Shown piece after piece: positions 43,301 through 51,442 of a stretch of DNA of 64,000 nt. The position numbers and the translations under genes were made by a program. Each line of letters begins with the position of its first letter. The first letter of the stretch is position 1. The notes below the pieces were generated by a model that saw only the letters and a list, made by a program, of their open reading frames with translations, did no database searches and had not been told where the DNA came from. The DNA is from Amycolatopsis rifamycinica (lineage in GTDB: Bacteria; Actinomycetota; Actinomycetes; Mycobacteriales; Pseudonocardiaceae). The stretch lies in assembly GCF_000695625.1 (NCBI RefSeq), contig NZ_JMQI01000071.1, positions 1 to 64,000 on the forward strand. The letters are read 5' to 3'.

Positions 43301-45025
43301 GTGAAGAGACCCAGGCTTCTGGCCGCGGTGCTGGCCGTGCCGCTGTTCGGCGCGGTGTCCGCGGTCGCGGTGCCTGCCGCGTCGGCGCAGCCCGCGCTGG
43401 CCGGCCCGGCGACCGAGTTCACCGTGCTCGCCAAGGACGTCCAGAGCATCGGCAGCGCCCAGCAGGCGATCAAGGCCGCGGGCGGCACGGTCCTGGAGAC
43501 CAACACCGCGGTCGGCCTCATCAAGGCCAGCGCGCCGGCCACCGGTTTCACCGAGCGCGTGACCACGAACCGGGCCGTCTTCGGCGCGGCCAAGGCCCAG
43601 GTCATCGGCTCGGTGCCGAAGAACGGCAAGAAGGCCAAGGGCGACGCCGGCGTCGAGAAGGAAGGCCGCGGCGGCGCTTCGAAGAAGCAGGCCGCGGCCG
43701 CGCCGGTGGGCATGGACCCGCTGGACGACCAGCTGTGGGGCCTCAAGTCCGTCCGCTCGGACCTGTCGCGCACCAAGCAGGCGGGCAGCAAGCAGGTCAA
43801 GGTCGGCGTCATCGACACCGGCATCGACGGCACGCACCCGGACATCGCGCCGAACTTCGACCTGGCCGACTCGCGCAACTTCACCAAGGACATCGTCGCC
43901 GACGTCAACGGCGTCGAGGTGGACGGGCCGTGTGAGTTCCGCGGCTGCGTCGACCCGGCCAACCACGACGACGGCGGCCACGGCACGCACGTCGCCGGCA
44001 CCATCGCCGCGGCGGCGAACGGCTTCGGCGTCTCCGGTGTCGCGCCCAACGTGACGCTGGTGAACATCCGCGCCGGCCAGGACTCGGGCTACTTCTTCCT
44101 GCAGCCGACCGTCGACGCGATCACCTACGCCGGCGACGCGGGCATCGACGTGGTCAACATGTCGTTCTACACCGACCCGTGGCTGTACAACTGCACGGCG
44201 AACCCGGCCGATTCGGCCGCCGAGCAGGCCGAACAGCGCACGATCATCGAGGCGACCCAGCGCGCGCTGAACTACGCGCACCGCAAGGGCGTCACGATGC
44301 TGGTCGCGCTGGGCAACCAGCACACCGACCTCGGTGCGCCGCAGCCGGACACCACGAGCCCCGACTACCCGGCGAACAGCACGCACCCGCGCACGGTGGA
44401 CAACTCGACCTGCCTCAACCTGCCGGTCGAGGGCAACCACACCATCGGCGTGAGCTCGTTCGGGCCGTCGCAGCGGAAGGCGGACTACTCGAACTACGGC
44501 CTCGAGCAGATCTCGGTGTCGGCCCCGGGTGGCTTCTTCCGCGACTACTTCGGCACGCCGTGGTACCGCACGGTCGAGAACGAAATCCTCTCGACGTACC
44601 CGAAGAACGTCGGGATCGCCGAGGGCAACATCGACGCGGACGGCAACATCACCGAGGCCGGTCTGGCCGCGGGCGTCAAGAAGGCGACGGCGGCCGACGG
44701 CCGGGTCGGCTACTACCAGTGGCTGCAGGGCACGTCGATGGCCACCCCGCACGCCACCGGCGTCGCGGCGCTGATCGTGTCCCAGTACGGCAAGAAGTCG
44801 CACGGCGAGTTCGGCCTGGACCCGGACAAGGTCCAGCGCGTCCTCGAGGGCACGGCGGCGGAGATCGCCTGCCCGGTGCCGCGCACGGTGGACTACCTGA
44901 AGGAAGGCCGCGACGCGACGTTCACGGCGACCTGCGAGGGTGACCCGTCGTTCAACGGCTTCTACGGCCACGGCGCCGTCGACGCCTACGCGGCGGTGAC
45001 GCACGGTTCGCAGTACCTGAAGTAA
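43301..45025 (+). CDS. Secreted subtilisin-family (S8) serine protease
   Basis: The 574-residue preproprotease has a signal peptide ending near ASAQP (residue ~29) and a propeptide with a Lys-rich stretch around 105-130. The catalytic domain has Asp in GVIDTGIDGTHPD, His in GHGTHVAGT and Ser in GTSMATPHATG. GTG 43301 follows GAGGAG. The gene has its own upstream region after the opp operon and a strong terminator. It probably supplies extracellular peptides, which would fit the adjacent peptide importer. Confidence 0.94.
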   Translation: MKRPRLLAAVLAVPLFGAVSAVAVPAASAQPALAGPATEFTVLAKDVQSIGSAQQAIKAAGGTVLETNTAVGLIKASAPATGFTERVTTNRAVFGAAKAQVIGSVPKNGKKAKGDAGVEKEGRGGASKKQAAAAPVGMDPLDDQLWGLKSVRSDLSRTKQAGSKQVKVGVIDTGIDGTHPDIAPNFDLADSRNFTKDIVADVNGVEVDGPCEFRGCVDPANHDDGGHGTHVAGTIAAAANGFGVSGVAPNVTLVNIRAGQDSGYFFLQPTVDAITYAGDAGIDVVNMSFYTDPWLYNCTANPADSAAEQAEQRTIIEATQRALNYAHRKGVTMLVALGNQHTDLGAPQPDTTSPDYPANSTHPRTVDNSTCLNLPVEGNHTIGVSSFGPSQRKADYSNYGLEQISVSAPGGFFRDYFGTPWYRTVENEILSTYPKNVGIAEGNIDADGNITEAGLAAGVKKATAADGRVGYYQWLQGTSMATPHATGVAALIVSQYGKKSHGEFGLDPDKVQRVLEGTAAEIACPVPRTVDYLKEGRDATFTATCEGDPSFNGFYGHGAVDAYAAVTHGSQYLK

Positions 45026-45040
45026 CGAAGATCGGCACGG

Positions 45041-45075
45041 CGACGCCCCGGACAGGCAACCTGTCCGGGGCGTCG
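45041..45075 (+). terminator. Subtilase terminator
   Basis: A perfect 16-bp stem (CGACGCCCCGGACAGG and its complement, 45041-45056 and 45060-45075) closes a CAA loop 15 bp after the subtilase stop. Confidence 0.85.
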
Positions 45076-45105
45076 CGCGTGTTCCACGGGACTGGGGGGG
45101 TTCCG

Positions 45106-45939
45106 TTGATTGTTCGTGAACCGGCGTTGCCGGTGGACCCGAGACTGCCCGGCGAGCCGACCATGCTCGAAGTCGGCAGCACCCGGCTGTGGCTGGGCCG
45201 GCGCGGGGTGCGGGTGTGGCTGCCGACGCGGCTGCTCGCGCTGCGCATCGGCGCACGCGGCTTCGGCCTCCCGAACCGGCCGGTGCAGATCGTCATCGGC
45301 GTGGTCGTCGGGTGGGTCTTCTCGAGGTTGACCGCCGTCCTGGACGTGCCGGGCCGGGGAGCGGCCGTCGCCGTGGCCTTCGCCGTGGTGCAGCTGGTGC
45401 GCTGGCGGCGGGTGCAGCACCGGGAGCGGCTCGCCGAGCGCCTCGTCCCGGCCGGGCCCCCGCTCCCGCTGCGCGCGGGGGCCCGGCAGGTCGGCTGGGC
45501 GTACCTGAGCGCGGTGGCCGTCACCTTCGTCGGCGGGGCCGTGCTGTGCGCGGCGACGTTCCTGGTCGCCCCGCGGTTCGGCGACTACCGGTACCCGCTC
45601 TGGGTCGACATCGCGCTGTCCACGGCCGCGCTGGCCGGCTGCGCCGGGGCGGCCGCGGTGGTGCTCGGCAAGGCACTCCGTTCGCCGGTGATCGCGGAGG
45701 ACGAGACGTCCCGGCTGGTCGACGCGGTGCTGCGCGGCGAGGACGTCTACCGGTACACCCGGTGCGCGGTGTACGCCCTGTTCGCGGTGCCGGTGCTCAT
45801 GATGGCCTGGCAGCCGCCCGTCCTGCTGGAGCTGGCCGCGTGGGGGTACGTGGCGGTGGTGGCCGCGCTGGAGCTCACCGGCTGGCTGCTGCAGCGCCAC
45901 CGGTACCGCCGGCTGCCGCCGGGCTTCTACGGCCGGTAA
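45106..45939 (+). CDS. Membrane protein, LPxGxYG family, copy 1
   Basis: A 277-residue protein with about six helices, of no family I recognise. TTG 45106 is chosen because GGGGGG-TTCC precedes it exactly as GGGAGG-GTTCC precedes the GTG of copy 2. Features shared with copies 2 and 4 are an N-terminal WLGRRGVRVWLPTRLLALRIG block, a SPVIAEDETSRLVDAVLRG loop and the C-terminal motif LPPGFYG. The ~90 bp upstream regions of copies 1 and 2 are also related, which supports recent duplication. The function is unknown. Confidence 0.72.
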   Translation: MIVREPALPVDPRLPGEPTMLEVGSTRLWLGRRGVRVWLPTRLLALRIGARGFGLPNRPVQIVIGVVVGWVFSRLTAVLDVPGRGAAVAVAFAVVQLVRWRRVQHRERLAERLVPAGPPLPLRAGARQVGWAYLSAVAVTFVGGAVLCAATFLVAPRFGDYRYPLWVDIALSTAALAGCAGAAAVVLGKALRSPVIAEDETSRLVDAVLRGEDVYRYTRCAVYALFAVPVLMMAWQPPVLLELAAWGYVAVVAALELTGWLLQRHRYRRLPPGFYGR

Positions 45940-45986
45940 ACCTTTTCGGCTCTTCGGGCGTGTTGGACGGGACAGGGGAGGGTTCC

Positions 45987-46838
45987 GTGGGTGAAGGAGT
46001 ACCGAGCCGCGGCGAGTACGTGCAGGCGGCGGTCTGGCTGGGGCGGAACGGGGTGCGGGTGGGCATCCCGACGCGGTTGCTGGCGACGCGGCTGGGCGTC
46101 CGCAACACCGCCCGCCCCTGGCCCGTGCTGGTCCTGCAGGTGGTGATCGCGCTGGTGGCGATCGGGGGCGCCGTCGCCTACCAGTGCCTGCAGTACCTGC
46201 CCGGCGTGCGCGGCGTGGAGATGACCGAGAGCAAGCTTCTCTACTTCCTGACCGCCGGGATGCAGCTGGCCCATTGGTGCCCCGTGTGGCGGCGGGACCG
46301 GCGGGCCGTGGACCTGCTCGGCGACCGCCGGCTCAACCGGCCGCGGCCGTCCTGGCGGGCCACGCTGGACGGGTGGTACCTCGCCTCGGCCGCGGTGACC
46401 TTCGCCGGGGGCGCCGCGCTCGGGATCACGATGTTCGCGGCGACGCCGTACCGGACCTACGCCTGGAGCTGGCTCGGCCTGCTCGTGCTCGGCGCGGTGG
46501 TGAGCGCGGTGATCGTGACCGGGGTCGTCCGCCGCCCGGTGATCGCGGAGGACGAGCCGTCCGCCGCCGTCGACGCCATGCTGCGGCGCTACGACCTGGC
46601 GTACGGGCTGCCGTCGCTCTACGCGCTTCCGGTGCTCACCGACCTGATCACCACCCACCGCCAGCCACCCGGCTTCGCCCCGTGGCTCATCGGGTACGCG
46701 GTGCTCGTGCTCGCCTTGCAGATCGCCGGCGCGTTCGCCGCCCGCCGGCGGCCGCACCCGCCGCTCCCGGACGGCGACTACGGGGTCCCGCTGCCGGCCC
46801 AGGCCGTGCCCGGCTGGTCACCGGAGGGAGCCCGGTGA
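45987..46838 (+). CDS. Membrane protein, LPxGxYG family, copy 2
   Basis: A 283-residue paralogue of copy 1 with six predicted helices. It has the N-terminal WLGRNGVRVGIPTRLLATRLG block, the RPVIAEDEPSAAVDAMLRR loop and the C-terminal LPDGDYG. GTG 45987 follows GGGGAGGG. Its stop overlaps the start of copy 3 (GTGA). No enzymatic motif is visible. Confidence 0.78.
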   Translation: MGEGVPSRGEYVQAAVWLGRNGVRVGIPTRLLATRLGVRNTARPWPVLVLQVVIALVAIGGAVAYQCLQYLPGVRGVEMTESKLLYFLTAGMQLAHWCPVWRRDRRAVDLLGDRRLNRPRPSWRATLDGWYLASAAVTFAGGAALGITMFAATPYRTYAWSWLGLLVLGAVVSAVIVTGVVRRPVIAEDEPSAAVDAMLRRYDLAYGLPSLYALPVLTDLITTHRQPPGFAPWLIGYAVLVLALQIAGAFAARRRPHPPLPDGDYGVPLPAQAVPGWSPEGAR

Positions 46839-47248
46839 TCGCGTTGACGAAGGCCGAGCGGGCCACCGAGCCGACGACGCTGCTGACCGACCGGTTGAGG
46901 GTCCGCTCCGGGAGAGCGTCGCCGGACGCCTTCGTCGCGGTCTTCGCCCTGAACGCGGTGCTCGTCATCGGCCTCTTCGGCTACCTGTTCCTGCGGCTCC
47001 TGCCCGGCGTGGACCGCGGCGACCTGCCGGACGGCGGGTACGTCTTCTTCGTCGTGGCCTCGGTTCTGCTCACGACGTGGCTGCACGTCCGCGCGGGCGA
47101 CCGGCGGGCGGCGTCCCGGCTCGGCGACCGCCGGGTCGAAGACGCCCACCTGCTGATGCCCTCGGGGTTCGCGATCCCGGCGCTCGCCGACGTCGTGTTC
47201 GAGGACCTGCCGGGCGAGCCGTGGCTGATCGGGGAGGACACCCGATGA
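46835..47248 (+). CDS. Membrane protein, internally deleted paralogue, copy 3
   Basis: A 137-residue protein aligning to both ends of copy 2 but lacking its middle. The N-terminal part through LGDRR is followed directly by a segment matching the YALPVLTDL...PWLIG region near the copy 2 C-terminus. It lacks the central ~110 residues and the final helix with LPxGxYG. Start and stop overlap its neighbours (GTGA, ATGA), so the frame is kept and it may be functional in compact form rather than dead. Confidence 0.7.
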   Translation: MIALTKAERATEPTTLLTDRLRVRSGRASPDAFVAVFALNAVLVIGLFGYLFLRLLPGVDRGDLPDGGYVFFVVASVLLTTWLHVRAGDRRAASRLGDRRVEDAHLLMPSGFAIPALADVVFEDLPGEPWLIGEDTR

Positions 47249-48009
47249 ACACCGAAGCCGAGCGCACCATGGCCCTGCGGTGGCTGGCGAGCCGCGGACA
47301 GCCGGTCGCGGCGCCGACGCCGTTCCTCGGCGCGCTGCTGGCCACGCGCAACGTCGCCATCGGCGGTGCCTTGCCGTGGGCCCTGCTGTTCGGCGTCCTG
47401 GCGCTGTTCGGAGCGATCGGCTACGACTCGCTCTTCGGACCCGGCGCGACCGTGAGCACCCCGGCGTACTTCGCCTGTTTCGCCATCCAGCTGACCCTGT
47501 GGCGAAGCGCCCGGTCCCGGCAGCGCGCGCTCGCGAAGGTGACCCACCCGTGGCCCGGCCCGGTGCCCAGAACACCCGGCGGCTGGTTCATCGCCTCCGT
47601 CGCGCTCGCGTACTGCGGCGGCGCGGCGCTGAGCCTGGCGCTCTTCAGCACCCCGGCGCGGACCTACGCCGTGAGCTGGCTGGGGCTGCTGGCGTTGAGC
47701 GCGTTGTGCACCGGCTGCGTCCTGGCCGGTTTCCTGCGGGCGCCGGTGCTCGCGGTCGACGGGCCGTCGCTGGCGGTGTACCGGGCACTGCTCGCGGAGA
47801 ACATCCACGTGGCGGCACCGGCCCTGGCGGCGGTCCCGCCGATCCTGGACGTCGCCCGCGCCGACCGGCTGCCGGCCGGGTACGGGGCCGCGCTGGCCGG
47901 GTACGCGGCCCTGGTGGTGGGAACGGAGCTGGTCGCCTACCTCCGGAGCCGCCGTCCCCTGCCACCCGGCCACTACGGCGAGCCGGGCGCCGGGGTGATC
48001 GGTGGATGA
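47245..48009 (+). CDS. Membrane protein, LPxGxYG family, copy 4
   Basis: A 254-residue paralogue starting at ATG inside the copy 3 stop. It has about six helices, an APVLAVDGPSLAVYRALLAE loop and the C-terminal LPPGHYG, but a diverged N-terminus lacking the VRVxxPTRLL block. The stop overlaps the start of a 19-residue ORF. Confidence 0.75.
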   Translation: MNTEAERTMALRWLASRGQPVAAPTPFLGALLATRNVAIGGALPWALLFGVLALFGAIGYDSLFGPGATVSTPAYFACFAIQLTLWRSARSRQRALAKVTHPWPGPVPRTPGGWFIASVALAYCGGAALSLALFSTPARTYAVSWLGLLALSALCTGCVLAGFLRAPVLAVDGPSLAVYRALLAENIHVAAPALAAVPPILDVARADRLPAGYGAALAGYAALVVGTELVAYLRSRRPLPPGHYGEPGAGVIGG

Positions 48010-48065
48010 GCGAGTTCAAGAGCTTCGTCAATGACGGGGAGACGCCGAGTAATCCGTTCGGGTGA
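48006..48065 (+). CDS. Coupled 19-residue ORF after copy 4
   Basis: The ORF encodes MSEFKSFVNDGETPSNPFG and starts at ATG overlapping the copy 4 stop (ATGA), the same coupling used throughout this cluster. It has no signal peptide or hydrophobic segment. It may be a small peptide product or merely a chance frame, and nothing in the sequence identifies a maturation enzyme. It ends 10 bp before the next gene. Confidence 0.35.
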   Translation: MSEFKSFVNDGETPSNPFG

Positions 48066-48075
48066 GAATGACTCC

Positions 48076-48516
48076 ATGCAGCTGCCCGTCACCTTCGACC
48101 GTGACTTCTTCGTCTTCCGCTACCTGGTGTCGCACTCCGAACTCGCACTGCGGAGTGTGGAAGGCGACGCGGACGACCGGATCGAGATCAAGTTCTACAG
48201 CGTTTTCGGCATGAAGCTGAAGACGAAGTACCGGTCGCCGGAACTCGGTTACGCCGACGACGCGCAACGCCGTGAGATGCTGGAACTGACCGGGCTCGAG
48301 GGAGCGAACGCGGCTCGCGTGCACGTCATGGCCTTGCGATCCGGAGACGGTGAGGGCCTCGTGGCTTGCGTGGGGTTCACGGTCTACTCGCACCCGAACG
48401 CGCCGTCAGCAGATGCCTACGTCTCCGGTGATCCCGTGCTCATCGCCAGTCACCGGACCGCGGCGCCCGGCTCCGGGCCGGGCGCCGCCGGTCTCAGCGG
48501 TTCGACGCGTTCTTGA
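48076..48516 (+). CDS. Hypothetical protein, 146 aa
   Basis: Not recognised. It starts at ATG 48076, 10 bp after the 19-residue ORF. The region DRDFFVFRYLVSHSELALRS and a central beta-rich IEIKFYSVFGMKLKTKYRSP suggest a compact soluble domain. The last ~25 residues are low complexity and overlap the end of the convergent peptidase gene. Codon use is slightly less GC-biased than its neighbours, compatible with an accessory gene. Confidence 0.6.
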   Translation: MQLPVTFDRDFFVFRYLVSHSELALRSVEGDADDRIEIKFYSVFGMKLKTKYRSPELGYADDAQRREMLELTGLEGANAARVHVMALRSGDGEGLVACVGFTVYSHPNAPSADAYVSGDPVLIASHRTAAPGSGPGAAGLSGSTRS

Positions 48517-49987
48517 CGAACTTCGCCAGGTCCTTCGACTGCTGCACCCGCGTCGGCTCGTGGATGTACATCATGTGGCCTGCCGGGTAGTACGCCGTGT
48601 CGATGTTCTCGTGCAGTTCCTCGGGGATCTGCAGATGGGCCAGCACGTGCTCGGCCGCGTAGTACGCCGTCGCGCCGTCGTAGTGGCCGAACGCCACGTG
48701 CACCTTCAGGTGCGGGTTGGCGCGCATCGCCGCGCTCAGCGAGTCGACCACCGAGACCGAACGGCCCTCGAAGTCCGAGTACGACCACGCCTTGAACGTG
48801 TCCTCGTTGATCAGCTCGTACGGCAGGTCGCTGGCGTACCCGAGCTCGGCCCGCACGTAGTGGTTGAACGCCGCCGCGTACGCGCCGACCACGCGGGAGA
48901 TCGACGGGTCGTCGCTCATGTGCTCGCGGCCGCCGTCGGGCTCCCACGTCGTGAAGCGGCCGTCCATGCGGCCGACCACCAGGCCGCGGTCGCGCAGCAG
49001 CTCCGTGAAGAACCGGACGTGCTCGATCCGGAGGTTCACGCGGTCCACATAGGACTCGGTGAGGCCGGTCAGCGACGCCAGCGTGGCCACCGCCTCCGCG
49101 CGGTCCTGAGTGGACAAGCGGGCGCCTCGGGACAGCGCCCACGGCAGGTCCTTCGCCGCGAAGTCCTCGGCGTCGGCGAGGACGTCGTCGAGCGGGCGCT
49201 CGCCGTGCAGGCCGTGGTAGTGCGCGATCGCCGCGTACGTCGGCACGTACAGCGAGTACGGGAGGTCGTTGCCCTCCGTGAACCGCAGCGTGCCCAGGTC
49301 GAGCACCGAGGAGATGAGCAGCAGGCCGTTCAGGTACAGCCCGTGCCGGTCCTGCAGGTGCGCGGCCAGCCCGGCGGCGCGCAGCGTGCCGTAGGACTCG
49401 CCGGCCAGGAACTTCGGCGACAGCCAGCGCTGGTGGCGGGACACCCACAGCCGGATGACCTCGCCGACCGACTCGATGTCCCCCTTGAAGCTGTGGAAGT
49501 CCTTGGTCTCCTCGCCGCCCGAGACCCGCGAGTAGCCGGTCGACACCGGGTCGATGAACACGAGATCGCTGTGCGCCAGCAGCGTTTCGGGGTTGTCGGC
49601 CAGCCCGTACGGCGGCGGCACCAGGTCGTCGACGTCGCCCGAGAGCACCCGGCGCGGCCCCAGCAGGCCCATGTGCAGCCAGATGCTCGACGAGCCGGGG
49701 CCGCCGTTGAAGGCGAACGTCACCGGCCGGGACCCCGGATCGGCGTCGTCGAGGGTGTAGGAGGTGAGGAACACCTCCGCCTTCGCCTTGAAGCCCTCGG
49801 ACTTGCCGTCCTTGACGATCTCCTTGCGGAGGACGATCCGTCCCGCTTTGGCCGTGTACGCGAGCTTCTTCCGCTTCACGGTCAGCGTGTGCTGGGTCGT
49901 GACGATGTCGTCGGTCGGCTCGGCCGGGATCTCGGTGGTTTCCGCGGCCTTCGGCTCGGTGGCCTCTTCGGGGGTGCTGTCCGCCAT
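48494..49987 (-). CDS. S10-like serine carboxypeptidase family protein
   Basis: A 497-residue alpha/beta-hydrolase peptidase. The oxyanion motif NGGPGSSS is near residue 95, and the nucleophile Ser is in LAGESYGTLRAAG near residue 202. The catalytic Asp region is VAFGHYDGAT and the His is in YYPAGHMMYIHEPTR near the end. The N-terminus is Glu/Thr-rich with no signal peptide, so it may be intracellular. The substrate peptide is unknown. Confidence 0.9.
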   Translation of the reverse strand: MADSTPEEATEPKAAETTEIPAEPTDDIVTTQHTLTVKRKKLAYTAKAGRIVLRKEIVKDGKSEGFKAKAEVFLTSYTLDDADPGSRPVTFAFNGGPGSSSIWLHMGLLGPRRVLSGDVDDLVPPPYGLADNPETLLAHSDLVFIDPVSTGYSRVSGGEETKDFHSFKGDIESVGEVIRLWVSRHQRWLSPKFLAGESYGTLRAAGLAAHLQDRHGLYLNGLLLISSVLDLGTLRFTEGNDLPYSLYVPTYAAIAHYHGLHGERPLDDVLADAEDFAAKDLPWALSRGARLSTQDRAEAVATLASLTGLTESYVDRVNLRIEHVRFFTELLRDRGLVVGRMDGRFTTWEPDGGREHMSDDPSISRVVGAYAAAFNHYVRAELGYASDLPYELINEDTFKAWSYSDFEGRSVSVVDSLSAAMRANPHLKVHVAFGHYDGATAYYAAEHVLAHLQIPEELHENIDTAYYPAGHMMYIHEPTRVQQSKDLAKFVKNASNR

Positions 49988-50018
49988 GGACCCAACCTAG
50001 TTGTGGGAGGGTGGCCTG

Positions 50019-50678
50019 GTGCACACCGGGGACTGGCCCACCACGGTCGAGGCGGCGCTCGCGGTGCAGGACCGGCTCCGCGGCCGCGTCGAGCTCGCCG
50101 ACGACTGCCCCGAGCTGCCGCCCACGGTCACCGGGCTCGACGTCGCCTACGACGGAACCGGTGTCATCGCCGCGGCCGTCGTCACCCTCGAAACCGCCGG
50201 GCTCACCGTCGTCGAGGCGCGGACGCACCGCGCCCGGGCCGTCTTCCCGTACGAGCCCGGCCTGTTCGCCTTCCGCGAGCTGCCGCCGCTGCTGGCCGCG
50301 CTCGACCGGCTGGAGCGCGCGCCGGACGTCCTGGTCTGCGACGGCCACGGCCTCGCGCACCCGCGGCGGTTCGGCCTGGCCTGCCACCTCGGCGTGCTGA
50401 CCGGGCGGCCCGCGTTCGGCGTCGGCAAGACGCGGTTCGTCGGCACGCACGGCGCTCCCGGGACCGCCCGGGGCTCCTCGGTCCCGCTGGTCGACGCCGG
50501 GGAGGAGGTCGGCGCGGTGCTGCGGACCCAGGACGGCGTCAAGCCCGTGTACGTCTCGGCCGGCCACCGGATCGACCTGGCCCACGCGTGCCGGCTGACG
50601 CTGGCGCTGACCCCGCGCTACCGGCTGCCCGAGACCACGCGGCACGCCGACCGGCTGTCCCGGGCGGCGCTGCGGTGA
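50019..50678 (+). CDS. nfi: Endonuclease V
   Basis: A 219-residue deoxyinosine-specific endonuclease cutting beside deaminated adenine. Signature segments are TGLDVAYDGTG with the first metal Asp, FPYEPGLFAFRELPPLL, and LVCDGHGLAHPRRFGLACHLGV followed by FGVGKTRFVG. GTG 50019 follows GGGAGGG with 7-nt spacing; the frame reaches TTG 50001. It overlaps the uracil-DNA glycosylase gene by GTGA, forming a base-deamination repair pair. Confidence 0.94.
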   Translation: MHTGDWPTTVEAALAVQDRLRGRVELADDCPELPPTVTGLDVAYDGTGVIAAAVVTLETAGLTVVEARTHRARAVFPYEPGLFAFRELPPLLAALDRLERAPDVLVCDGHGLAHPRRFGLACHLGVLTGRPAFGVGKTRFVGTHGAPGTARGSSVPLVDAGEEVGAVLRTQDGVKPVYVSAGHRIDLAHACRLTLALTPRYRLPETTRHADRLSRAALR

Positions 50679-51358
50679 GGTCGCTGCCCGAGCTCGACGC
50701 CGCCGTCGCCGGCTGCCGCGCCTGCCCGCGGCTGGTGGCCTGGCGCGAGAGCGTCGCGGGCACCAAGGCGGCGTTCCGCGGCGAGGAGTACTGGGCGCGG
50801 CCGGTGCCGGGCTTCGGGCCGCCGGACGCGTCGCTGGCCGTCGTCGGCCTGGCGCCCTCGGCGCACGGCGCCAACCGCACCGGCCGGATGTTCACCGGCG
50901 ACCCATCGGGTGATTTCCTCTTCCGCGTCCTGCACGAGGTCGGGCTGGCGTCGCAGCCGACGTCGACGGCGATCGGCGACGGCCTGCGGCTGTACGGCAC
51001 GCGGCTCGTTTCGCCCGTGCGTTGCGCGCCGCCGGAGAACAAGCCGACGCCGGCCGAGCGGGACACCTGCCGTCCGTGGCTGGCCGAGGAGCTGGCGCTG
51101 TTACGTCCGACACTGCGGGCCATCGTGGTGCTCGGCGCGTTCGGCTGGCAGGCGTTACTGCCCGTGCTGGCCGAGGCAGGCTGGCCGGTGCCGCAGCCGC
51201 GTCCGGCGTTTGCGCACGGAGCCGTCGTGGAGCTGGGCGACCTGCGGCTTTTCGGCTGTTATCACGTCTCACCGCGCAATGTCCAGACACATCGCGTGAC
51301 CCACGCCATGGTGGCGGACGTCTTCCGCGCCGCGACCTCGGTGACAGCACCGGACTGA
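50675..51358 (+). CDS. Uracil-DNA glycosylase, family 5 (UdgB-like)
   Basis: A 227-residue glycosylase removing uracil, and in this family also hypoxanthine, from DNA. Cysteines in CRACPRL near the start and CAPPENKPTPAERDTC later are the iron-sulfur ligands. Motif A is GLAPSAHGANRTGRMFTGD and the C-terminal motif is YHVSPRNVQTHR. Motif A lacks the Asp/Asn water-activating residue of other families, as in family 5. Two rare TTA codons (51101 and 51155) are in frame. Confidence 0.9.
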   Translation: MRSLPELDAAVAGCRACPRLVAWRESVAGTKAAFRGEEYWARPVPGFGPPDASLAVVGLAPSAHGANRTGRMFTGDPSGDFLFRVLHEVGLASQPTSTAIGDGLRLYGTRLVSPVRCAPPENKPTPAERDTCRPWLAEELALLRPTLRAIVVLGAFGWQALLPVLAEAGWPVPQPRPAFAHGAVVELGDLRLFGCYHVSPRNVQTHRVTHAMVADVFRAATSVTAPD

Positions 51359-51442
51359 ATCGTTACGGAAACCGCAGCGACGCTGGTCACAGCCGGATGG
51401 GGCCCCCGAGCGAGGTCGCGGCGAAGGTGTCACCATGAGGAC

